Of a stretch of DNA of 64,000 nucleotides, positions 1-8,456 are shown in pieces (positions within the stretch are counted from its first letter, which is position 1; each line of letters opens with the position of its first letter). The position numbers and the translations under genes are program-made. The DNA comes from CAVQGZ01 sp963714455. GTDB taxonomy: Bacteria; Actinomycetota; Actinomycetes; Jiangellales; Jiangellaceae. The notes beneath the pieces were generated by a model. It did not search any database and was not told the DNA's origin. It saw only the letters and a program-made list of their open reading frames with translations. Where the stretch lies: the NCBI GenBank assembly GCA_963714455.1, contig CAVQON010000012.1:1-64000 (forward strand), written 5' to 3'.

Positions 1-162
1 CTGGCCCGCTGCGAGATCACCACCTTCCGCTACCGCGTCCTGCACGTCGCCGCCAGGATCACCCACGGCGCCCGACAAGTCCGGCTACGCATCGACAAGA
101 CCTGGCGCTGGGCCGCACAGATCGCCGAAGGCTTCCACCGACTCCGCGCCGCCTTCACCTGA
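1..162 (+). CDS. IS1380-family transposase, C-terminal end (partial)
   Basis: An open frame enters from the left edge and ends at TGA 160-162. The 53 visible residues (TTFRYRVLHVAARITHGARQ, then a KTWRWA segment and a terminal HRLRAAFT) look like the extreme C-terminus of IS1380-type DDE transposases, which commonly end in an Arg/Leu-rich helix. The catalytic part lies outside the window, so activity cannot be judged. Just downstream is a gene fragment that stops at the presumed element end. The family assignment is by recognition of the tail only. Confidence 0.72.
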   Translation: MARCEITTFRYRVLHVAARITHGARQVRLRIDKTWRWAAQIAEGFHRLRAAFT

Positions 163-321
163 CCACCCACGCGGCAACGCCGACCCGAGGACCCGGAGAC
201 CCGACCACCGGCAGAGCCAGCCGGGCACTCACGCACGCCCACCACCAGCCACGTCAGCAGAAACCGGCAAACCGGACACCGAACTCCGCCGTCAACCGCC
301 CGCGTGAAAGAGGGAGGCTAG
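1..321 (+). mobile_element. Right end of an IS1380-like element
   Basis: The transposase tail is followed by about 140 bp without coding signal, ending near GTGAAAGAGGGAGGCTAG (304-321). That sequence resembles the terminal inverted repeats of IS1380 elements, which are A/G-rich on one strand. The left end is not in the window, so the inverted repeat and target duplication cannot be confirmed. The reading frame of the neighbouring minus-strand fragment stops matching anything recognisable at the same point, which supports a junction here. Confidence 0.45.
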
Positions 322-450
322 GGTGTGCGACCACTTCGGGACCGGCACCAGCGAATCGCCGGGTAGTGGATCGGTGGCCTCGGTCCCCCGGGTGCCCCAC
401 GGCAGCCGCTCCCGCCCGATGATCGGAGTGGCCACCAGATGTCCCACCAT
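315..450 (-). pseudogene. Truncated N-terminal fragment, SRPBCC-like gene cut by the IS
   Basis: Reading leftward from about 450, the frame gives a short hydrophobic stretch and then WGTRGTEATDPLPGDSLVP and KWSHT. This matches the N-terminal pattern (WGAT..E.....LPGD.LVP....WS.T) seen in actinobacterial SRPBCC-domain proteins. The match ends at the putative IS end near 321, so the catalytic or ligand-binding domain is missing. The true start may lie further right, since the frame stays open upstream. Identification rests on one short motif. Confidence 0.38.
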
Positions 451-692
451 GAGGGCCACGCCCTCCAGCGACGCCGAGCACACCGACACCAGGTGAGCGC
501 ACCACGCGCTGCCCGCGCTGCCGGTGATGGGAATCGAGTGCCATCGGCATGGTTGCCCCTCTCGGCTCTCCCACGATGGTGCAGCCCCGGGGGCCGGCGT
601 CCCAGGGCCAGATGTCCTCCCGCGCTGCGCCCTGCGCCACCGCACCGACGCGCACACCACACAGGGACGCAAGCCCCCACCGACCCGCTCGG

Positions 693-833
693 TCACCCGA
701 AGGCACAGCCCGGGAGCCACCCGCACAAACAGCCGCGGCAGTGCTTCTTGGTCGTGCCGCGAGTGGCCCAACAGGCGGCGCAGTGACGCGGGTTCCCGGG
801 GTGGTTGGTCGGGTTGCGCTGCAACGCCCGCAC
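693..833 (-). CDS. Possible 46-residue Cys-rich peptide
   Basis: A short minus-strand frame with a GTG at 833 and TGA at 693 encodes a basic peptide with HCAAC, HCRGC and further Cys residues (six Cys in the last 29 residues). The CxxC...CxxC spacing could bind zinc. There is no clear ribosome binding site and the region is otherwise decayed, so it could be chance or part of a broken gene. No family is recognised. Confidence 0.2.
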   Translation of the reverse strand: MRALQRNPTNHPGNPRHCAACWATRGTTKKHCRGCLCGWLPGCAFG

Positions 834-924
834 CCGGATCAGGACGGTCCCCAACAAGTCGCACGCCCGAGGGCGACTGAGAACGCCCGCTTCCGCTCTG
901 AGGGCGGGCGTTGGACGTGGGGCA

Positions 925-1198
925 CTACTTGCGCCGGTAGACGTCGGCTCGGTGTTCGATGGCGACGATCTTGGCGGTCGCTGGTCGTCATCGATGGCGT
1001 AGATGACGCGGTAGTCGCCGCGTCGGGAGGAGTGCAGGCCCGCCATCCCCAGCGTGAGGGGCTTGCCCACGCGCTGGGTGCAGGCAGGCGGCCAGCGGTC
1101 GTGTAGACGAACTCCACGACGGCGGTGGCGACCTTCTCCGGGATGCGCTGCAGGCTTCGTCGGGCGGGACCGGACCAGTCGATCCGGTAGTCGCTCAC
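925..1198 (-). pseudogene. RelE/ParE-family toxin, broken by two frameshifts
   Basis: The GTG at 1198 begins MSDYRIDWSGPARRSLQRIP, a typical RelE/ParE N-terminus. The middle (RVGKPLTLGMAGLHSSRRGD, then YRVIYAIDD) lies in a second frame, and the C-terminus (AKIVAIEHRADVYRRK, stop 925-927) in a third. Both changes are consistent with single-base losses near 1080 and 980. The family is normally a ribosome-dependent mRNA interferase or gyrase poison. The gene overlaps the antitoxin stop by 4 bp (GTGA), the usual order for YefM/Phd-RelE modules. As read, it cannot make a full toxin unless the indels are sequencing errors. Confidence 0.75.
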
Positions 1199-1483
1199 CG
1201 ACGGCTCAGCAGCTCAAGCGCCTCGTCCTTGCTCAGCGTCTGGGCAGGGGTGTGGGCTCGTTCGGCGAGGGCCTCACGGATGTCGGCGAGCAGGCTGTCG
1301 TTGCTGACCACGTCGAGGGTTTCTTCCAGCGACTCGATGTCGTCGACGCTGAGCACGACCACGCCCAGCGGGGCGTCCGTGCTTGGTGATGATGACTCGG
1401 CCGTGCTCGCGCTCGATCTGGTCGACCACCTCGGAAAGGCGATTCTTCACGTCCGCCAACGCCATCTGCTCCGACACCGACAT
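1195..1483 (-). pseudogene. Phd/YefM-type antitoxin, frameshifted
   Basis: ATG 1483 starts MSVSEQMALADVKNRLSEVV followed by HGRVIITKHGRPA, the DNA-binding N-terminal half of Phd/YefM antitoxins. After about 1369 the frame must shift by one base to read VVVLSVDDIES, the usual continuation, and the C-terminal toxin-binding tail (LSKDEALELLSRR) up to TGA at 1195. The extra G appears in a GGG run. It is the partner of the adjacent toxin and would also autorepress the pair. One frameshift here plus two in the toxin suggest a decayed module. Confidence 0.75.
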
Positions 1484-1681
1484 AGCCGTAACTCTAGCCA
1501 AATTACGGACCAGCCGCAACGCACGCGACTTCCGACTTTGCCGCGATGAGTATGTTCGCGACCCGTCCCGATGGTGGGGACGCGATCTGGGTGGGGCGCC
1601 TCTGGTTGAGCGGGTGGCGATAGCCGTGTGAAGGCGGGTGCCTAGCGCGCCGGTGTGGACCTGGCGGAGCGGCGAGGGTCT

Positions 1682-2460
1682 TCCGCAGGTGCGCTCGGCG
1701 AATCTGGGTGGCCAGGGGGCGGTCGTGCTGCCGCCCTTCACGAAGCGGAAGTCGCATCGGTCGCAGCCCCAGGACAGCGTCTTGGTCCGCGCAGGCCGGT
1801 CCCGAGATCGGCGAACGACGTAGTCCCCGTCACAGAAGTAGGGAGTCAAATCGCCTGCGTCATGGGCCTGCAGGTACTTGAGGATGGCGCATTCGGTGAT
1901 GTCCACCCCGAGGTCGAAGGGTTCCCCGTCGCTGTGACGATGTCCAGGACCCAGTCGTCGGGGTAGCGGTGGGCCTGCGTCCAGCGGGCCATCCGCTTCC
2001 ACGTCCGCAGGCTTCGTCCCATGATGCGGTGCTTGGCCATCCACCGACGCATCACCGCGGGAACACGCTCGATCTCGGCCCGCAGCAGGTAGTGGATCAG
2101 CCGACCGGTGTCCTCCACATTCCCGCCGTGCCGCAGGACCACGCGGTGCACCGCCAGGAACTGGGGCGCACCGTCCAGATCCGACGCGCTCGGGTTCCGC
2201 CGTCCCCCGATGTCGGGAACCCCCGGGAGCAGACGCCGGTACTCGTCGAGGATCTCCGCACGCATGACGGCCGCCGTCTGCGCACCGAACCGTTCGACGA
2301 GGGGTGCGCCAGACCGCTTCAGCGTCTTGTCGAACGTGGCCACGTCCCTTCGCACCCGCCAGCTCGAGGCAGCGCTCCTGGCCGTGGTTGCACTGACGAC
2401 TCTCAACCCCTCCGAGCCCGCCAATGGGACAGCTCGGGCGACCGCCAGAAGCACCCGCAA
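1682..2460 (-). pseudogene. L-2-amino-thiazoline-4-carboxylate hydrolase-like, several frameshifts
   Basis: Pieces in different minus-strand frames assemble into one recognisable protein. A helical region covers about 2350-1935. Then come DGEPFDLGVDITECAILKYL, DLTPYFCDGDYVV, KTLSWGCDRCDFRFVKGG and WPPRFAERTCG. The GVD.TEC and WGCDRCDFRF motifs are hallmarks of the ATC hydrolase family, which opens the thiazoline ring in L-cysteine formation in pseudomonads. Frame changes are needed near 1930, 1815 and 1797. No stop codon follows in frame before the antitoxin gene. The start is uncertain (ATG 2460 used). Probably a relic, unless the indels are read errors. Confidence 0.6.
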
Positions 2461-2685
2461 ACCTTCCCGCCCGCATACTCATGCCGTACCACCGGACGGC
2501 GCCGACGGACAGGGCACAGCGACCGGGATCCGACCCATTCGGTCGATCGAACGACATGTGAACCGCGTCGAGGCCGGTGAAGCCCAGAAGAAGCCCGCCC
2601 GCACCTGCCGCGATGAGGGCGACTACACCGAAGGGCCCTGGCGCATGCATGCGTGTCGTCATTGACTTGGACGAGGAGGCAGACG

Positions 2686-2888
2686 ATGGCGAACAGCCAG
2701 CGCAAGGCGCCGTGGGCCCTGGTCGATCGAGAGGACCTCTCACCACGTGCCCGCACTGCGATCGTGAGCTGACCGAGGTCTACCGACGGGGGCGTCGGGT
2801 TCCCTCTCGGGGAAGGCCGCACCCTGGTGTACTTCGTGCCCCGCACTGCCGTCGGACGCTGGGCTTCGCCCAGGGCCGCGTCTTCTAG
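2686..2888 (+). pseudogene. Small zinc-ribbon protein remnant
   Basis: ATG 2686 begins MANSQRKAPWALVDREDLS. A one-base shift then gives TTCPHCDRELTEVYRRG, and another shift near 2850 gives CPHCRRTLGFAQGRVF with a stop at 2886. Two CPHC knuckles about 35 residues apart are typical of a small zinc ribbon. No start-to-stop frame joins them, so this is called as a remnant. No named family is recognised. The remaining 2461-2685 and 2889-3052 hold no supported gene. Confidence 0.35.
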
Positions 2889-3052
2889 CTGAGCCGCCCG
2901 TCGACCTTGCCGGGCGTGGTACGCGGTCGGCGCGATCGGACGAGGTGGCGGCATCCCCGGGTGCGGGCCTGCGCCTTGCGGCACTGGAACAGAAGGGTTC
3001 TCGGTGACCACCGCTATGGCATGACATACGGACAGTTCTGTCTGCGTCTTGC

Positions 3053-3154
3053 TGGGCGAAGTGACTCACCTCGAGGAGCTGGCCCGGACCGGTACGCAAG
3101 CGTCCTCGCTACTCGCAAGACCGATTCCAGCCATGTTCCTTGCGTCTCGACAAC
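3053..3154 (+). repeat. Diverged direct repeat, left copy
   Basis: Two blocks, 3053-3115 and 3107-3154, match sequences just downstream of dnaB at 16927-16988 and 17151-17197. The best stretch, 3122-3154, differs from 17165-17197 at 3 of 33 positions (shared pieces CGATTCCAG, CATGTTCC, TCTCGACAAC). In this copy the blocks are contiguous; in the right copy about 160 bp separate them. The pair brackets the accessory gene region. The interval 3155-3447 has no gene apart from a short repeat at 3290. Confidence 0.6.
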
Positions 3155-3289
3155 TGTCGGGATGCAGGGAAGATGGCGCGAATCCGGGGCCCATCCCTGC
3201 TCGAATCGACCCTTGCGAGGCAACCGAGCAGAATCTGAGCCGCGTGTGTCACAGCGGCAAAGACCTCGTTGGCTCAGCCTCTAGGTTGC

Positions 3290-3306
3290 GCGTCCACAGG
3301 CGGCGG
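3290..3306 (+). repeat. Short dispersed repeat, copy 1
   Basis: GCGTCCACAGGCGGCGG, followed by AGTGGCACGG. The same 17-mer with 0-2 changes recurs at 4455, 8418, 9350 and 12724, always on the plus strand and always between genes. This copy lacks the upstream GCGGAATCGA block found at three other sites. Confidence 0.6.
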
Positions 3307-3447
3307 AGTGGCACGGCCGCGCTGGCGGGACGCTACGCAGTGAACACATGGGGGGCGCATAGCCCTGCCAGTCGTCCCTGTCAGCAAGGACTGCTACCTA
3401 CGACCACCTCGACCCAGAGGCGTCGAGCACCCGGGTCGGCGCCGGGG

Positions 3448-4119
3448 ATGGCCCAAGATGGGCCCATGGCACACGAGCCGGTCGGACGCAGCGGCGAGCG
3501 GCGATGGCCGATGGCGACTGCGGTCGTGGTGGCCGGAGTGCTGCACCAGCTGCTGCCCGAAGACTTCCGGGTCTCGCCGGCGTGGGTGTATCCGTCCTTC
3601 CTCGCCGTGCTGCTCATCGTGCTGGTCGTCGGTGACCCTGGACGGATCGACCGACAGCGACCATGGCTGCAGGTCACGACCGGACTCATGGTGGGGCTGA
3701 TCGCGGTCGCCAACGGGATCGCGGCGGGTCGGCTCGTGTCAGGCATCCTCTCGGACGCAGAGTTCGACAACCCGACACAACTCCTCCTCATCGGCGCGGT
3801 GGTCTGGGTGACCAATGTCCTCGCGTTTGCACTCTGGTTCTGGAACGTCGACTCCGGCGGCGCGGCTGCCCGCGCAGCTGGTTCGGTCACGCGGCCGGCG
3901 TTTGTGTTTCCCGAGATGACGATGAGCCAGTACGTCTCGCCGTCGTGGTACCCGGCTTTCCCGGACTACCTAGCCCTGTCGTTCAACACAGCCTTGGCCT
4001 TCAGCCCCACCGATGTGTCGGCCATCCGGGTGTGGGCGAAGCTCGCGATGATCGTGGAGTCACTGATCTCTCTCTCCCTGGCCGCATTGGTCATCGCCCG
4101 CGCGGTGAACATCCTCTAG
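3448..4119 (+). CDS. Multi-pass membrane protein of unknown function
   Basis: A 223-residue protein with about five predicted membrane segments (around residues 20-38, 42-60, 70-90, 110-130 and 195-220). Its C-terminal half contains FPDYLALSFNTALAFSPTDV and a final WAKLAMIVESLISLSLAALV helix. This reads like a large group of uncharacterised actinobacterial membrane proteins that have a pore-like loop before the last helix, somewhat like two-TM ion channels; that comparison is inference. ATG 3448 is used; ATG 3466 is equally possible, and neither has a good ribosome binding site. It stands alone, with noncoding DNA on both sides. Confidence 0.72.
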   Translation: MAQDGPMAHEPVGRSGERRWPMATAVVVAGVLHQLLPEDFRVSPAWVYPSFLAVLLIVLVVGDPGRIDRQRPWLQVTTGLMVGLIAVANGIAAGRLVSGILSDAEFDNPTQLLLIGAVVWVTNVLAFALWFWNVDSGGAAARAAGSVTRPAFVFPEMTMSQYVSPSWYPAFPDYLALSFNTALAFSPTDVSAIRVWAKLAMIVESLISLSLAALVIARAVNIL

Positions 4120-4428
4120 CTAGGGCGGGTCGTAGTGACCCAGATGGCTGGCTCCCGCGCATTGTGAACCCCACATCGGACATCGCACAGTCCGGTACCG
4201 GATCGACCACCCGGTCAGCCACGAGAGCATCCACCGCACCCTCTCCATCGCAGTCCCGAGGTGCGCTGCGCCGCGAGCCGACCCACGACCTGCGCACCCA
4301 CCGGGTCATCCGCCGCCCAAGGATCACCCGCCGGCCCGACGGGCGCGGTGGGCGGCCCGGCATCCTGCACATCTCGCGTCCAGGGTGTCGTCGTCGGCTC
4401 GAATCCGCTCATCGACTTGCCCCACCGC

Positions 4429-4471
4429 GGGCGGAATCGACTCCGGGTCGTGGTGCGTCCGCAGGCGGCGA
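4429..4471 (+). repeat. Short dispersed repeat, copy 2 (long form)
   Basis: GGGCGGAATCGA (4429-4440), then CTCCGGGTCGTG, then the core GCGTCCGCAGGCGGCGA (4455-4471). The long form is shared with the copy at 12696-12740 over about 45 bp. It lies between two convergent genes. The rest of 4120-4560 shows no gene. Confidence 0.65.
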
Positions 4472-4560
4472 TGTGACGCAGCCCTGGGTGCATGCGTGGA
4501 CGCGATGCGTCCGGCCGGTTCCGCCCGATCCTGCCTGTAGCGACCGCCGGGTCGAACTGG

Positions 4561-4950
4561 TCAGGGTGAAGTGGTAGCGCGCCACAGCAGGACTGCCCCG
4601 ACCGCGTTCACCGGTGCCCACCACCGCTCGACAGGTGAGCGCGATGCTGCGTTCGCGAGCATCCCCACAGCCAGGTAGGCAGCGCTGCCGCGCAGGATGC
4701 GTGCGCGCAGCACCGGGTGGGCGGGGTCTGGGGAGGCGGCCAGGGCCGCGATCGCGCCGAGCATCACCGCTGATCCGGCACTGGCTGCGCGTAGCCCGGC
4801 GGGGAGCGTTCCCTGGCGGCGGCCACCCCAGGCTGCTGCACCCCATGGCGCACCGGCAGCCAAGCCGATCTGGAAGACCGCGGCACTTCCGAGCACCGCT
4901 GCGGCCCCACGACCTGCCTGCTGCGCTGAGATCCCACCCACCTCGGCCAC
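4561..4950 (-). CDS. Small integral membrane protein
   Basis: A 129-residue protein from ATG 4950. It has four hydrophobic segments of about 18-20 residues separated by short charged loops (AAPWG-type turn near residue 33, LPAGLRAAS near 50, ERWWAPVN near 108). The arrangement resembles a common actinobacterial family of four-helix membrane proteins of unknown role, often next to stress or regulatory genes. It is the only frame with coding-like third-position GC here. It is separated from the DUF1772 gene upstream by about 100 bp and may be co-transcribed with it. Confidence 0.72.
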   Translation of the reverse strand: MAEVGGISAQQAGRGAAAVLGSAAVFQIGLAAGAPWGAAAWGGRRQGTLPAGLRAASAGSAVMLGAIAALAASPDPAHPVLRARILRGSAAYLAVGMLANAASRSPVERWWAPVNAVGAVLLWRATTSP

Positions 4951-5058
4951 GGTACTGGCGATGCAGCGCGCCGACGCTGGGCACGTGCACGACTGTGTGC
5001 CCAGCAGGCTGACGGGCTGTCGGTGGGTCGATGCGTCTGGGCCGGGGTGTCCGGCGGA

Positions 5059-5535
5059 TCAGGTGGGCACGACGGCGAGGGTCAGCAGCAGAGCCGCGCC
5101 GATGCCGGCGGCGGTTCGGACGTGGTTGGCGCGAGTCCACTCGCGCCGGTAGGTCGGCCAGTACTCGACCCCCTGGCTGCTGTCGCCGTACTGCTCGAGC
5201 CGGTTGTTGCGGGGCACGTTGTACGCGGCCGTCACCCCGAAGGTACCGATCAAGTAGGTCAGGGCGCCGGCCACTGCCAGCCCGACCGTGCCGGTGAATC
5301 CGCCCGTGGCCGCCACCACGACAACGGCCACGCACAGCAGCGCCGTCCCCACGAAGCCCAGCATGAACAGCGCGGTCATCACGGTGACGTTGATAGCCCG
5401 CATCGCCGCCACGGCCTGTGCGGGCGGGAGACGATCCAACGCGGCCATCACGAACACCGAGAAGGCGAAGAACACCCCGCCCATCACCCCCGCCCCGACC
5501 GCCGCGGCCACGGTGAGCACGTCGCTCCATGTCAT
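5059..5535 (-). CDS. DUF1772 (anthrone oxygenase-like) membrane protein
   Basis: A 158-residue protein from ATG 5535 (a GTG at 5541 is also in frame). It has an N-terminal membrane helix with GVMGGVFFAFSVFVM, a central pair of helices, the segment AAYNVPRNNRLEQY, an HVRTAAG turn and a last helix. This is the standard DUF1772 layout, in which F.FS.F and N.P.N.....: motifs are conserved. The family includes fungal anthrone oxygenases, but the bacterial members are uncharacterised. Length is normal. The 5536-5798 interval before the SRPBCC gene has no supported gene. Confidence 0.82.
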   Translation of the reverse strand: MTWSDVLTVAAAVGAGVMGGVFFAFSVFVMAALDRLPPAQAVAAMRAINVTVMTALFMLGFVGTALLCVAVVVVAATGGFTGTVGLAVAGALTYLIGTFGVTAAYNVPRNNRLEQYGDSSQGVEYWPTYRREWTRANHVRTAAGIGAALLLTLAVVPT

Positions 5536-5798
5536 CGGCACGGTCTAGCAGACCCTCACCTCGGCTGTCCGTTCGTCGATGCGCCGCCGAGGCCGTCGTG
5601 AGTGGCAGCTGACAGCCCGCCGATGCCATTGGTGCCCGTGGCCCGCCGGTACCAACAGCAGCGTGTAGTGCCGCAGGTTGACCGACACGCGGCGGAGTGG
5701 GGCACCTCGGTCCATCGCTGCGGGGAGGAACTCCTCGCCGACGCGTTGCGCGATGGCGATCCCGGCGAACTAGTGATCCTCTGGTACCGCCGGTCGGG

Positions 5799-6236
5799 TC
5801 AGTTCTCGGCCCGCGGCTCTAGCTTGGCCTTGAGCAGGGCGAGCATGCGCTGGTCGTCGCGGGCGTAACTGTCGGCCAGCAGCCGACCGAGCACGGGCAC
5901 ACCCCAGAGCCGGCCTGGGTGGTGCTCGATCGTTACCCGTGTCCCCCCGTTCTCGGCCTCGAACCAGTAGTCGAAGGAGCCCTCGATCGGGATCGAGGTC
6001 TCATCACGGATGTGGCGGTTGACCGCTACCTGGGTGAAGCGACCGCTGCCACGGATCGGCAGTCCGGCCACCCGCGTCTGGAACCGGTACGTGGTCCCCA
6101 CCCCGTCCGGGGTGATCACCTCCGGCACGAATTCAACGCCGGGCATCAGGTCGGTGAAGCTGGCCGGGTCCTTCATCACCTCGAACACGGCTTGGACCGG
6201 CGCGTCGATGTAGGTGCTGCACGTACGGCCCGACAT
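5799..6236 (-). CDS. SRPBCC-family protein
   Basis: ATG 6236 is preceded by GGAGGAGG, an excellent ribosome binding site, so the start is firm. The 145 residues follow the helix-grip (START/Bet v1-like) pattern: a beta strand with STYIDAPVQAVFEVMKDP, the loop LMPGVEFVPEV, alternating strands, and a C-terminal helix ending in LLKAKLEPRAE. Such proteins bind hydrophobic ligands or act as cyclase/aromatase-like folds; the ligand cannot be told here. It is transcribed divergently from the alpha/beta hydrolase at 6545, and the 308-bp gap presumably holds both promoters. Neighbouring DUF1772 and hydrolase genes suggest a small oxidative or detoxifying set, which is inference. Confidence 0.85.
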   Translation of the reverse strand: MSGRTCSTYIDAPVQAVFEVMKDPASFTDLMPGVEFVPEVITPDGVGTTYRFQTRVAGLPIRGSGRFTQVAVNRHIRDETSIPIEGSFDYWFEAENGGTRVTIEHHPGRLWGVPVLGRLLADSYARDDQRMLALLKAKLEPRAEN

Positions 6237-6544
6237 GGCGTCACACCTCCTCCCGCCGCCACGGGCCACACATGCTGGTCGCGGACCCGCTGGCCGGCGC
6301 ATCCACCTCCACGATCGTCCGGCGCTCGCGCCGAATCCAGAGCCGTTCGTCCACCTGCGGTGACGGCCGAACTACCGGCTTCGGCCACGCGCCTTCCCGG
6401 AACGCAGCTGTGGTCGCCCGTCGACGAGCCTGCTGGCCGCGGACGCCCCGCGGGCGCCCGCATGAGGCCTTCCGGCACTGGCGCCGACCTCGGCGACGCC
6501 GGAGCGTCGAAGGAGAAGTCACGGGGTCCAGGGTTGGAGGGGCC

Positions 6545-7420
6545 ATGACGACGAAGCAGCACAGCCAGAAGTCGCTGGTGTCGGTGAACGGCACCAAGCT
6601 GATGGTCGAGCAGGTGGGCGCGGGGACCGAGACGCTGGTGTGCGCGCCAGCACTGTTCACCAACAAGGAGCTCTTCGACCCTCTGGTCGACGCGCTGAGC
6701 GGGGATCACCGGTGCATCCGCTACGACCACCGCGGGCAGGGACAGAGCGGGCTGGGAGCACCGCAACCGTCACTGGACCTGCTGGGGACGGAAGGGCTGT
6801 ACGAGGACGCTGTTGCGCTGCTCGACGAGCTCGAGGTCGACTCCTGCCACTGGGTGGGGGCGTCGGTGGGGGGGTTCGTCGGAGTCCGGCTGGCCGTGCG
6901 CCACCCGGAGCGGATCCGGTCCCTGGTGCTCATCGGCATGAACGTCGACCCGCTCTCACGGCCGGTCCTGCTGTACGTCGACCTGTTCGCATGGCTGATG
7001 CGCGCCAGCAGCCTGCTCGGCCCGCTCGGCACCGGGATGCGGTCACGCCTGGCCACCCAGTCCATGCGGAACATGCTGGGCCCGACGTTCATGTCCGACC
7101 CGGCCCGCACGGACGAGCGTGAGGCGTGGCGGCAGCGGTGGGAGGCGCAGATGGTCCCTGCGGCCGTGCCGATGCTGCGGCAGGTGTTCGGCACCGCCGG
7201 CAACCCACCCGAGCTGCTCGCGCAGGTCCAGGCACCAACCCTGGTCGTCGTCGGTGAGGAGGAGGCAGGGGGCGACACCGACGCGCGCAAGGCCCAGCAG
7301 GCCATCCCCAACGCGCGCCTCGTGACCATCCCACGAGCCGGACACATGGTGCTCGTCGAGCAGCCCGACACCGGCGCGGCGGCCATCACCGACTTCATCC
7401 GGGGAGTCCAGGCGTCGTAG
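6545..7420 (+). CDS. Alpha/beta-fold hydrolase
   Basis: A 291-residue protein from ATG 6545, with GGAGGGG just upstream. It shows the classic fold: YDHRGQGQSG near residue 60 (oxyanion region), the nucleophile elbow GASVGG with Ser107, an aspartate-bearing strand after LVVVG, and the catalytic His in AGHMVLVEQP near residue 270. The best-known relatives are 3-oxoadipate enol-lactonase/haloperoxidase-type hydrolases, but the substrate cannot be inferred. There is no signal peptide, so it is cytoplasmic. It converges on the reductase gene that ends at 7476. Confidence 0.88.
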   Translation: MTTKQHSQKSLVSVNGTKLMVEQVGAGTETLVCAPALFTNKELFDPLVDALSGDHRCIRYDHRGQGQSGLGAPQPSLDLLGTEGLYEDAVALLDELEVDSCHWVGASVGGFVGVRLAVRHPERIRSLVLIGMNVDPLSRPVLLYVDLFAWLMRASSLLGPLGTGMRSRLATQSMRNMLGPTFMSDPARTDEREAWRQRWEAQMVPAAVPMLRQVFGTAGNPPELLAQVQAPTLVVVGEEEAGGDTDARKAQQAIPNARLVTIPRAGHMVLVEQPDTGAAAITDFIRGVQAS

Positions 7421-7475
7421 CCAGCGACAGCCGCTGCTCCGCCTGTCGAGTGATCGAGCCCGGTAGTTTCTGCGC

Positions 7476-8015
7476 TCAGGCCGCGGCCGCCGACGCGGGC
7501 ACGATGTCGAGTCGGAGGAAGGACTCGATGCCCATCAGTTCCAGCATGCTCCGTCGCGTCCCCGCGAGCCTCTCGGGAGCATCCCGCGCCGCAACGATGA
7601 CCGGGGCCATCACGTCGAACCGCACACCGTCGTGCTCAACAGCACCACTACCGGCGGCCAGCACGTTGCGGCACCAGTCGACACCGGTGCCATAGGGCAA
7701 CCCGATGAAGAACCGGTCACCCACCCGGTGGGCCCACACCGGAGTGACGTAGTCCTTCCCCGACCGGCGGCCTCTGTGATGCACCGCCGCCGCGGTCTTG
7801 CTCCGCTTCCCGGCCGACCGCAGCTCCATCGGCCTAGCGCGCTTGTGGAACCACCGCAGCGCATCGATCCCCGGCTGCCACCGTGTCCGCCAGACGACGA
7901 CGTGGACCACTCGGTTGAGCACGGAAGCGAGCGCCACACCGCCCACCACCCACGCCAGCCGTCGCCCGTACCGGCCGTAACCGTCGCGTGGCGCTGCCGA
8001 GGCCCGGTCGATCAC
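7476..8015 (-). CDS. Nitroreductase/deazaflavin-dependent oxidoreductase (DDN family)
   Basis: From GTG 8015 this gives 179 residues. The core HHRGRRSGKDYVTPVWAH, then DRFFIGLPYG and VDWCRNVLAAG, is the DDN/F420-dependent nitroreductase-family signature; relatives use coenzyme F420 to reduce quinones or nitroimidazoles. An N-terminal hydrophobic stretch near residues 20-40 may anchor it at the membrane, where quinone substrates are. The frame is open further upstream, so the start is uncertain; GTG 8015 was chosen because coding character fades before it. F420 use is a family inference. The interval 8016-8456 has no gene, only the repeat near 8377-8434. Confidence 0.8.
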   Translation of the reverse strand: MIDRASAAPRDGYGRYGRRLAWVVGGVALASVLNRVVHVVVWRTRWQPGIDALRWFHKRARPMELRSAGKRSKTAAAVHHRGRRSGKDYVTPVWAHRVGDRFFIGLPYGTGVDWCRNVLAAGSGAVEHDGVRFDVMAPVIVAARDAPERLAGTRRSMLELMGIESFLRLDIVPASAAAA

Positions 8016-8376
8016 GACACCACGGGCGCGACCCGGCACCCTACGACCAGGGCATCCACCTGGCGACCGGCCCGTACACACCGTCCCGTCCAGGTTCCCG
8101 AACACCAGAACTCCCTCGACCACCCAAGAGTAGGCCGGTCCCGGAGAGAGAGGTAGGTGCCCAAGCCGATTCCTCGGGCCGCGGAAGCCAAGGAGCTCTG
8201 ATGGGCTGGCAGCCGCGCAGATCCAGTCTCCCGAACCAGCAGGAACACCGATCCCCATCTACGCCAACCCAGCAGGGAGCGGCCCCGGCCCACGCTAGGT
8301 CGGCGGGACATCGGCCAGGCCCCGATACGGGAGCCGTTCACGTCAGCTGGGTGGAGCGACGTCGCGTGATTCTTGG

Positions 8377-8434
8377 CGGAATCGATGCTGCTATGCCCGG
8401 GATCGTCTCGTCGCGGCGCGTCCACAGGCGGCGG
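8377..8434 (+). repeat. Short dispersed repeat, copy 3
   Basis: The upstream block GCGGAATCGA (8377-8386) is followed after about 31 bp, including CCCGGGATCGTCTCGTCG, by the core GCGTCCACAGGCGGCGG (8418-8434). Both blocks are shared with the copies at 4429 and 12696; only the spacer is longer here. Confidence 0.6.
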
Positions 8435-8456
8435 GGCACTCACCTCGGGCGCTGGG

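Noticed and set aside
439..880. Several overlapping plus-strand frames near the IS end
   Set aside because: Arg/Pro/His-rich translations without motifs, typical of antisense in high-GC DNA.
4391..4412. GTCGGCTCGAATCC looks like a tRNA T-arm and loop
   Set aside because: The stem bases do not pair, and no acceptor or anticodon arm can be built upstream.
5602..5798. Plus-strand frame with EWGTSVHRCGEELLADALRD resembling the end of a UspA domain
   Set aside because: No ATP-binding glycine motif or start signals, and it runs into the antisense of a real gene; possible remnant only.
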